A stretch of 27,372 nt of DNA from Euprymna scolopes (lineage: Eukaryota > Mollusca > Cephalopoda > Sepiida > Sepiolidae). The position numbers and the translations under genes are program-made. The notes under the pieces were generated by a model, which searched no databases, had not been told where the DNA came from, and was given only the letters and a program-made list of their open reading frames with translations. The stretch lies in the NCBI GenBank assembly GCA_024364805.1, contig CM044500.1, forward strand, positions 99,077,782 to 99,105,153, written 5' to 3'. Below are positions 19,385 to 27,372 of the stretch, piece after piece; the stretch's first letter is position 1, and each line of letters begins with the position of its first letter.

Positions 19385-19945
19385 AAAGACACTGCTAACC
19401 CAACCTACATACATCCACTCTCAAAGCATTCAAAAGCTAAAATTGAACGTATTCCTAAATCAAGTGAAAAAAATAGTAAAAACCACGCTAATAAAGAAAT
19501 ATTCAATTTACATAAAAAATTTTATGATAAAACATTAAAATATAATGGCTATAAAAACATCCAAATCAAATATATTAAATCAACATCATCTAATGACACA
19601 TCTAAAAAGTAAGAAATATTTGGTTCAATAAACCAGATAATAATAAAATATTAAACAATAATACTGATTCTAACTCTAATAAAACAAAAGATACCAAAAT
19701 ATGTAGCTGCATTAATAAAAAAAGAATGTCCGCTATAGCATAAATGTTTATCAACCTCTATAATTTACCAAACTACAATTACAACCAAACATTCAACAAA
19801 GACCAAATACAAGCATCCATGATTATTCTTTCAAAGAAAGATGCACTAACCATAAATGCTCTTTTAACAACTTTTACTATTCAAACAAAACCTCACTTTC
19901 CATATATCACTGAAACCTAACCAAAAAACAACCAGTGTCGGAATT
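19385..19945 (+). pseudogene. Second Naiad-like PLE C-terminal fragment
   Basis: An ATG-less plus-strand frame from about 19398 to the stop at about 19612 reads 'TYIHPLSKHSKAKIERIPKS', 'NKEIFNLHKKFYDKTLKYNG' and 'YKNIQIKY'. It corresponds to the 'YI...S.H...I..IPKSI..R.SK.SSN.EIF...K.FYd.aLK.sGY' region of the same protein family as 7490-8030. It is followed by 'RNIWFNKP' (about 19615-19640), a shortened version of RNIIWFNPP. Then comes a Cys-bearing 'ICSCINKK' (about 19700-19725) that resembles the C.C..K..CPL..KCL motif preceding the GIY-YIG domain. The sequence is extremely A-rich, and several frame changes and stops follow. It is dead and truncated on both sides. Confidence 0.6.
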
Positions 19946-21329
19946 TAATTCTTCCATCTATCCTTCTTTCTCTTTTTCTTTTCCTCTTTCTACCCTTTTT
20001 CTTTTCTTTCTTTAACCCACCCCTCTATGCAAGTAGTTGTAGCCAGCTACTGATAGCACGTGACTGTTTCTTTGAGGACGATTGGTCAAGTGATTTTTTT
20101 GTTCGCCAATTTAAGTGAAAATGGAAGTGAAAAAAGACAGTTGCTGCCTAGGCCTTTGGTTGTTGTTTGAAAATGTCGGCCCTGGATGTAGTAACCCATC
20201 GTGGCGAGACATCAGGAGGTCCTATTTCGTCAGTTAAATTTTCGTCTAGGTGACGAAAATGAAGAGAAAAATGCCGGCTGAGTTCAAACAGAAAAGTCTT
20301 AAAAAATCAAGTCAAATGTTTTGTCTAGAGGAAAAGAAATAAGTGCAAATGTTAAAACTTCAGACGAGTGAAAAAATTGACAGTGCAAACAACAATAATT
20401 TTCTTGTTCCTCAGGAAATATTCGAAGTGAAAAGGAAAGTGTATAACCTTCGATGGTGAAGCAAGAAGAAAGAGTCTTCTCTAATAAAAAAAAAGTTTTC
20501 GTTTGACTAAGCTGTCGAAGCTACATCAGGTAAAGTAATTTTTTTCCCCCAAGTAAAAGCCGAAAAATATGAGTAAAAAAAGGTTGAAGGCATTTTTTAT
20601 TTTTATGCTATCTCAAGCAGGAATGACAATTCTTCTAAAACAAAATTCTGTAAAAATTATTCATGCTTCTAAAAAACCTATTCTTACCTCAAAGTAAGTT
20701 TTGCCTCATTCTTAATCTTATCTTTTTAATTCTATTCTTTCTCTCTTCTGAACTGTTACTAGAACCTTTAAGGATCGCCAAAAGGGGACATTTTTTGGCA
20801 GTCAAAATACAGTTTTTATACGGTTAAAAGGTGAACTTTATTATTATTTTTTCTCCCTACCCTTTCAATTTATTTTTCCTTCTTTAAATAAAAGTTTATA
20901 ATTATTTCAAGTGGTTTTTACTTCCTCTTCTTTTTCCTTGTCTTGTAAATGGTTATATGGAATTGGTTTTTACAGGTTCTAGCATTTAAATACGTCTAAT
21001 TTGGCTGTTACTAAGTTAAATTCGGATACCAAACATGAATAGTTAAATGGAATACAAGTAGAAAAACTAATACTTGTAGATCTCTACATATGCTTCAGGA
21101 AAAAAATTGATAATAATTAGATTTAGTGAAAGAGATATGCTTCTAAATAAAAAAATATGAAACTTCAATTAATTGCAGGTACGGTAAGTCATATGTTCTT
21201 AACAACCTAAATATAACTCCCGAAATATATAATGCTATCATGATAAAATTAAGGTTAAAATTACTATAGATTTAACTAAATAATTAATTTTGTTATTATA
21301 GTATTATATATTTAGGGTATTATATGTAG
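19946..21329. other. Unassigned; first part may be PLE 3' UTR
   Basis: A pyrimidine-rich stretch (19965-20030) and moderately complex sequence to about 20530 follow the PLE fragment and could be its 3' untranslated region. The rest is AT-rich with no recognised feature. Confidence 0.4.
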
Positions 21330-21610
21330 GTTGAGCGAACTAGGTATTCATGATCTGCTGAGTTTCATGCAGACTGTAGACTGTTATCTGTGCATTATTC
21401 ACTGGTATCATTTTACATGGTCCTTCCTGCTGATCACCGCTTTCACTGTCTCTGTTGCAAGTTTCAAGGTCATATCTTCAAAATATTCTAGGATTACTGA
21501 GTTGTCAAATTTTTTAATGCAGTGCGGATCATCATGATGCAAGTCAGTCTCTTGCAATTTCCCATTGCGCCTGCAATTCTCAGATCCACCAATAGAGTAA
21601 TTGCAGTTTT
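21330..21610 (-). pseudogene. Coding-like island of unknown origin
   Basis: This segment has clearly higher GC than its flanks. On the minus strand it is open for at least 60 codons without an ATG start (about 21410-21600), including 'DPHCIKKFDNSVILEYFEDM' and 'TLKLATETVKAVISRKDHVK'. In another frame immediately downstream it reads 'NNAQITVYSLHETQQIMNT' (about 21345-21400). Composition and the apparent continuation across a frame change suggest a decayed coding sequence, from a transposon or a host exon. I recognise no family. Confidence 0.25.
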
Positions 21611-21742
21611 AAATTATAAAAACTATTCATTTTTATATAAAACATTATTAGACCCAAAGGCTGAAATAAAACAACAAAAAAATTCATTTTAATGTTTTTT
21701 TAATCATTTTTTTTAGATTAAATGTGCACGCCTTACACGTTT

Positions 21743-21919
21743 AATATTGCAACAAATATGGCCTTTTTTAGGTTTGGCAGTTTGGCTTTTTTAAGGCCAA
21801 ATTTGGCCTTTTTACGTTCTTTCATTACAAAAAAATATGGCGGCCAAAAACTGTTCATAAAAGAGCTTAAAAAGGCCAATCTGCCAAACCTTAGAAAGGC
21901 CAAATTTTAACCGCAATAT
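21743..21919. mobile_element. Fold-back / MITE-like inverted repeat
   Basis: The left arm, 21743-21797 (atattgcaacaaatatggcc ... gtttggcagtttggc), and the right arm, 21864-21919 (ending ccaaattttaaccgcaatat), are imperfect reverse complements. They share 'tttaggtttggcagtttgg' and 'atattgc' landmarks. The spacer of about 65 bases itself contains further 'ggcc' and 'ggccaaa' motifs. The whole 177-base unit could form one long hairpin and contains no ORF of its own. It may be a MITE or a locally formed palindrome. A target-site duplication was not clear. Confidence 0.6.
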
Positions 21920-22141
21920 AGCGGCCTCGAATAATAAATATAAATGATAAAAAAATAATAAACATGAAATTTTTTCTGGTTTTATTTCAGACTTTGCGTC
22001 TAACAATGTGCTTTATATAAAAATAAATAGTTTTTATATATTTTTGTCTGGCAAATAATTTACGCTGCTAAACTACACATTTACCAAAATAAAAAATAAA
22101 TGCACGCATTAATGTTTATAAACGTTATTTTTTAGGTTCAC
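21920..22141. other. AT-rich spacer
   Basis: Very AT-rich sequence with no recognised feature. Confidence 0.4.
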
Positions 22142-22372
22142 AAAATCGTGAGTTTTCTTAGGATAGTGATCCCTTCTGCCGAAATATTTGGTGGAGAGGG
22201 TATCAGATACTTCTTTTTGGGGGCGATTACATTTACATGTTTTTATCCGTTCTTTTATTTTTTAAATTGTTGTGGGGGTATCCACGTTACCCATGATGAA
22301 AATGATTAGTATAGCAGGCGTGTTTCAAACGGAACTTCATGTCAACCCAAGCAACGCCGGGTACCCATGCTA

Positions 22373-22373
<1 letters not shown>
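22142..22373 (-). repeat. (TA)n-linked 'CTAGCA' dispersed repeat, copy 3 (inverted)
   Basis: Read on the minus strand it begins 'actagcatgggtacccggcg', then 'ttgcttgggttgacatg', immediately after a (TA)n tract. It matches the start of the copies at 8532 and 12341 (ctagca .. gcccggc.ttg.tcg.g). Beyond the first 40 bases similarity to those copies is weak, so it may be a different subfamily. The far boundary is uncertain. Confidence 0.5.

Positions 22374-22424
<51 letters not shown>
22374..22424. repeat. (TA)n microsatellite
   Basis: About 50 bases of pure TA adjoining the inverted 'ctagca' repeat copy. Confidence 0.95.
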
Positions 22425-22427
<3 letters not shown>

Positions 22428-23279
22428 ATGGCTAAAATCCTTAGGGTAAAATTATTTTGGATCAAATTGTTTGGCTCTTATAACATTGTTATAAATACAT
22501 AAGTTTCTATTATATGAACGGAATTTATGATTTATGTGCAAGTTTCCTATGTGTATTTCCTATGCAAACAAATTGTTAGTTGATTTAAAAAAATAAATTT
22601 GGTATATTTATATCTTAAACTCATTGTTGCATTTGCCATATGTAAAGCTTCAAATATTGGAACATTTCTATATAAACAAATTTAAATCAATGCCATTTAA
22701 TGAACGCTTTTGGTAGCGGCGGCAGAGATTTATATTACTTGTATGCTGTGGCTGAGTGTTTTTGGATGGTTTTGTTATCGGAATCGAAAATTTAGAAGAG
22801 AATCGGTAATTATATCAGAATCGAGAAAAATATTGACATCGTCCCATCACTTATATATAATCAAAATGTTCTTGATTTTTAAATACAAAACGCTTATGAA
22901 TCGTCTTGTTAATGCAATTACCAAAAATTATTATTCATAAATATTTTGTATTAAGCTCTTTTAGATCTATAATAATTTAAAACTTAAATTTTAGAATTTA
23001 AATTAAATTTATCGAATTAAGAATATAAAATTTCATTTATTGAATTGACAATGCAAAAAGTTGGATCGATTATTTTGAATTTAAACTTGTTCACAGATTA
23101 TAATATACATTTAAAGAAGTTTTATAATGTTTGATATTTTAAAATATTGGTTTCAGGGAAATTGTTTTGAAACTTCCTAATGTTCTGATGACTGCTTTTT
23201 GGGGGACAGATTAGTGTATTGTTTAGCTAATATTGTCTTGTCTTGAGCTGGCATTCACTCTGGATTGGTTAAGCTGGCT
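22425..23279. other. AT-rich unassigned DNA
   Basis: No gene or repeat family is recognised. The frame at 22710-22940 (plus) has no known domain. Confidence 0.45.
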
Positions 23280-23289
23280 CCTTCATAAC

Positions 23290-24800
23290 ATCTCACTTAA
23301 AAGCTGACCAAGCTTGGCGATCCATCACCAATACTGTCTTCCAGTCATGGTTTCAATAGCAAACACTGTAGATTGTAGAATTAGTTCGGTATCTCACTTA
23401 ACCGCTCTGAACCACATTTTAAGTTGGCCTCTGCATTGCTTCTTCCAGCCCTGAGAAAGAACTGGATCCATGGCTTCCCTGATGAGATTGCTTCATTGAC
23501 AGTGGAGGGCATGACCAGCCCTGAGGAAGAAGGCATTTTGTGAGAACTCGCTGGAGAGATGTGATATGGCACCATGCTCAAACCACTATATTCGGCAAGA
23601 AGTGTTGCTAGGGCACCTGCAGAATGCGATGCAGACAGAAATGATCAAAACCCTCCAGTCTACAGAGATTAGCAGTTCTCGTCAGCCAAGACTCACAACC
23701 AAAGAGAAGAATAGTGCAGATGAGTATTTCGCCTTTGTGACTAGCTTGATTTCCTGTCTGGACCACAAATGGGAATGAAGGCTAACAATGCGGCTATTGA
23801 GATCTACATCCCCTTGCCCAGTTGCAGTGATGACTGAACCTGGGTACTTAGAGAAATTCACCTCTTCAAGAATTTCTACATTCATGACGATTGGCTGTTT
23901 TTCAGTGGGGATAAATCCTGCTGTCGGCAGTTTGGGTTTTCTAGTGTTCACCCTCATGCCAAGTGAGTAGGCAAAGCATTGCAGTTCACTGATTACTGAC
24001 TGGATGTCTGAGAAGCCTTTGCCCAGATGTCGTCGGCATAGTCTAAGTCCCTAAGGACAAACCCCTGACCAACAGTGACCCCAGGAAATTGCTCAAGAGC
24101 CTGTGATATAAGCCAGTCCACAGCAAAATTGAACAGTTAAACACAACCTTATCAAACTCCAGAGTGAATTTCAAAGGTTTCTAACTCCTGACCATCAATG
24201 TGCACCTTAGTTTGAGTCATTCTATAATATGTTTTTAGCAAGTTAAGAAGTTTTGGTGGCATACTGTCTGCATGCAAAACCTTTCATAGGACCCCATGAT
24301 TGACTGATTCAAAGGCTGCAGCAAAGTCAATAAAGCAAACAATGGTCTTCTGCTGATAGCACCAATGATGTTTGAGTGTTCAATGCAACATGAATGTCGG
24401 CACATCCGTGACCAGGCTCAAAATCGGATTGTTTTAGCCTTGTTTGTGCATCCTGTTGGATTTAGAAGCGTCACAGGAGGATGATAGCAAATATTTTTGC
24501 ATCGACGTTGATGAGAGTTATGTCACGATAATAACCACAATACTGTTTGTTGCCCCTTTTCAAGGGAAGAAGCATGGCATCACTCTAGTCCTGAGGAAGA
24601 GACTCCGACACCCATGCATGCATAAGAATTTTTTGAAGGATTGAAACCAAAACGTCAGCACAGTGAGACTATCTTCTCCTGCAACCTTATTATTTTTAAG
24701 TTTCCTCACAGCTTCCTTGACTTCATCAAGTGTTGTAGAGCCAACCGCACAGTCATATTCGCCAGCAGGGTCAGGCGGGTTTTATGAGAGATCTAGAGTG
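23290..24800 (-). pseudogene. RTE-type LINE reverse transcriptase and C-terminus
   Basis: Recognisable segments on the minus strand: 'TTLDEVKEAVRKLKNNK' (about 24690-24740), 'YYRDITLINVDAKIFAIILL' (24478-24537), a 'QSDFEPGHGCAD' segment (about 24395-24435), and the catalytic box 'DLDYADDI' with YADD at 24029-24040. The 91-codon frame 23682-23957 has 'MRVNTRKPKLPTAGFIPTEK', 'VEILEEVNFSKYPGSVITAT' and 'LWSRQEIKLVTKAK'. Downstream are 'FDHFCLHRILQVP' (about 23605-23645) and 'DRQAWSAFK' (about 23295-23325). In the thumb the usual YLGS is YPGS. Many frame changes and stops make it non-functional, although the YADD box survives. Confidence 0.8.
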
Positions 24801-25069
24801 GGACGATTGTGATTCAGCAGCTTTGAGAAATGCTCAGTTCATTGTTTAAATACATTCATCAAGATTAGTGATCAGGATGTGGTTCTGATTAAGGTTGTCT
24901 TCGCTAGTGCCTTTGTTTTCCCCTGTCTTGTTTGTGTCACCAATAGCTGCACCATGCTCCATGGCTTTGGCAGTCTCCTGCCAGAACATATTAGGGTTCA
25001 CTTCTGCAGAACAAGTGATCTCCTGATGAAGATGACGGAAGCTTCCAGCAAGCTAGGTTTTTTATCTTG

Positions 25070-25890
25070 CTAGCTTTAAGATGGAGACACATTTTAGCAC
25101 AAACCAGAAATTGATCAAATCCATTCTCATTGCCAGTCTCTACACCGTGGTATGCACAAGTCGAGTACACTAGAGGCGCAGCAGGCCTTGATGAGAATAT
25201 GGTCGATTTGATTATGTGTGATACTATCACTAAAGTAAAGATGGCATCAAGGAAGTGTGAGTCGGTTTGTCACAGCAAAGTTGATGAGACAGTCCTCATT
25301 GGCACACCGATCTCCAACTGCAAACTGACCAACTACGTGTCAGATAACTGTATGGTCTTTCTCATTCGGCTATTGAAGTCACTGGTAATTACTACAAAAT
25401 CACTTGAGGAGATTTTATCATACACACTTTGGAGACTGTTATAAAAGTTATCCTTTATAACATCTTCTGAGGTGAGAGTAGGGGCATAGACTGCAATAAG
25501 ATATACATTGAATAGGGCCGAGTAAGGTGTGGTGAAATGGGTTACTAAGAGAAAAGCCCTAGCTCGGTCACTAAGGGAAACAGCAACCCTATTACGTCTA
25601 GAACTATCAGATGAACCGCGATAATACAGACTTGAACGTATGGACATTCCCACAAGCGAAATGATAGTCTTCTCTATGACAGAAAAACCCAGCTTGTCAG
25701 GGCAGTGTGTGTGTCAATTCTGGCATCGTTTGCATTCTGTGTACTCAGCAAATTCATAACTCGAAGTATTAAGGGTATTTGAACTTCATAAGCGGTTCTC
25801 CTGCCCCATATGCTATCTGTGTTGGGGAAGATAAAAATACTCTTGCTTGCCGCAGAATTTCCACAAACACAGGGGCAGAAAAAAATCTGC
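25070..25890 (-). pseudogene. RTE-type LINE APE endonuclease (decayed)
   Basis: The minus strand reads 'NANDARIDTHTALTSWVF' (about 25674-25730), the N-terminal helix region of RTE endonucleases. The 106-codon frame 25333-25653 follows, with 'RNRVAVSLSDRARAFLL', 'VYLIAVYAPTLTSEDVIKD' and 'DFVVITSDFNSRM', the last equivalent to the conserved GDFNA metal/substrate loop. In frame 24991-25230 comes 'GVETGNENGFDQFLVCAKM' (about 25090-25146), where the catalytic SDH triad is FDQ. The missing histidine and the frame changes indicate an inactive enzyme. Confidence 0.75.
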
Positions 25891-25895
25891 ATGAA

Positions 25896-26405
25896 TTCTA
25901 CTGTTCTGGATTTTTAATTGGGATATTTATTATCTACTTTATCATTTTAGTTTTTACTACTAAATATATATTTCACTACGCATGTAGTAATCTTTAATAA
26001 TACACACAAAGTATCCTAACCAAAAAATACAAACTTCCATGCCAAAACAGAAATTCAAAAATTATTGTGAACAAATGTTAATCTAAAATTACATAGTTTA
26101 AACAAACAAACAAACAAACAAACAAACAGAAACAAAATCGTTTGTTTATATTACTTGTATTGATCGAATTATTGTTTTCATCTTGAGTGTTATTTGTGCA
26201 ACATTTCGGTCGGATTGGCTTTCAACCATTTTCAGGCATGGTGATTGTTGTTTAGAAAAGAAAAGAGAATAGTTACTGGCTATGTAGATATTTTCGTATT
26301 CTTTGAGTTAGTCTTTATTTTATGGTTATTGTTTCGTATAAGTGAAAAATAAATTGGTTGACAAAGGGGAGGCAACTCTAATAAAGATTGACAGGAGATT
26401 ACTTT
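25896..26405. other. AT-rich spacer
   Basis: No gene. It contains a (CAAA)n tract (26100-26128) and a short motif at about 26200-26235 (tttcggtcggattggctttc..ttcaggc) of a kind often seen at PLE ends. Confidence 0.45.
26100..26128. repeat. (CAAA)n microsatellite
   Basis: About seven uninterrupted tetranucleotide units. Confidence 0.95.
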
Positions 26406-26690
26406 CCTTCCATCACCGAAATTTTAAGGGTGTACAATGTTTATTTTTTTTACAATTAGAGGTTTTCAAATGCTCCCAATTTCTAGGCTTGGCCTGCTTA
26501 GTAATTTTTCTTTTTTAGCATATGTGCTGCCTCTTTGAGTCGCCTTACCCTCCATCTTGCATCACTGTCAATTATTTTGACCTTGTTCCACAAAGGGAAG
26601 TGTGTTCCTTTATCTTTCCATATGTGATTAGCTACTCCCAACTTTTGAACCTCTCCCTGTATACACCCTTAAAATTTTGGTGATGGAAGG
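26406..26690. repeat. 31-bp inverted repeat pair (fold-back or MITE-like)
   Basis: The left arm, 26406-26436, begins ccttccatcaccgaaatttt. The right arm, 26660-26690, is its reverse complement with two mismatches. A 223-base spacer contains no convincing ORF. The right arm is only six bases from a 107-bp (TA)n tract. The ends could be terminal inverted repeats of a small non-autonomous DNA transposon, but no target duplication is evident. Confidence 0.65.
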
Positions 26691-26693
26691 GAG

Positions 26694-27372
<679 letters not shown>

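Larger units (their letters stand above)
23280..25895 (-). mobile_element. RTE-type LINE, nearly full length, decayed
   Basis: The minus strand contains, in order, an APE-type endonuclease (about 25790-25070), a linker, an RT (about 24800-23960) and a C-terminal domain running to about 23290. This two-domain single-ORF layout of about 2.6 kb is that of RTE-clade LINEs, which nick the target and prime reverse transcription there. There is no sign of an intact frame: recognisable motifs fall in all three minus frames. The 3' boundary (near 23230-23280) and 5' boundary (near 25895) are approximate, and I saw no clear tail repeat or target-site duplication. Confidence 0.8.

Noticed and set aside
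20185-20240. Another hammerhead candidate on the minus strand ('GACGAAA ... CTGATGTC')
   Set aside because: The order of core blocks is permuted, A9 is missing, and there is no room for stems I and III between the blocks.

Overview
The window looks like non-genic (intergenic or deep intronic) DNA of an animal, most likely a mollusc and quite possibly a cephalopod. It is AT-rich, has long (TA)n tracts, and consists largely of decayed retroelements: Penelope-like elements (PLEs), several LINE clades and Ty3/Gypsy relics. I found no convincing host gene, tRNA or rRNA. The organism call is an inference from repeat content only.  Layout, left to right: 1-608 is a Ty3/Gypsy RT/RNase H fossil (+). 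609-5364 is mostly unassigned AT-rich DNA with one unexplained 186-codon ORF (3379-3939, -). 5365-5560 holds the C-terminal tail of a LINE (-). 6857-7350 is a second Gypsy RT fossil (+). 7490-8030 is the C-terminal part of a PLE with Naiad/Chlamys-type sequence (+). 8344-11961 is a compound PLE locus: a 5'-truncated Penelope/Poseidon-type RT plus GIY-YIG endonuclease on the minus strand, its 3' tail at 9692-9812, an inverted second tail at 8344-8483 and a third partial tail at 11918-11961. The RT is interrupted by a 27-bp tandem array. Both full tails contain a segment that folds like a type I hammerhead ribozyme.  12341-12567 is one of three copies of a dispersed repeat that abuts (TA)n. 12568-13428 is an assembly gap. 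13429-14165 is a Jockey/CR1-like LINE RT (-), cut by the gap. 16057-18058 is a LINE with a CCHC-RHD-PD(D/E)XK tail (R2/R4 type, -), bounded by ATT repeats and lacking the RT core. 18223-18590 is a second 3' end of the same family. 19385-19945 is another Naiad-like PLE C-terminus (+). 21743-21919 is a fold-back element. 23280-25895 is a nearly full RTE-type LINE with APE endonuclease and RT (-). 26406-26690 is a 31-bp inverted repeat pair next to a 107-bp (TA)n tract.  Nothing here works together as a pathway. The interest lies in the structure of the PLE locus (hammerhead-like tails, head-to-head arrangement, in-frame satellite within an RT), the microsatellite-bounded LINE, and the recurring (TA)n-linked repeat.
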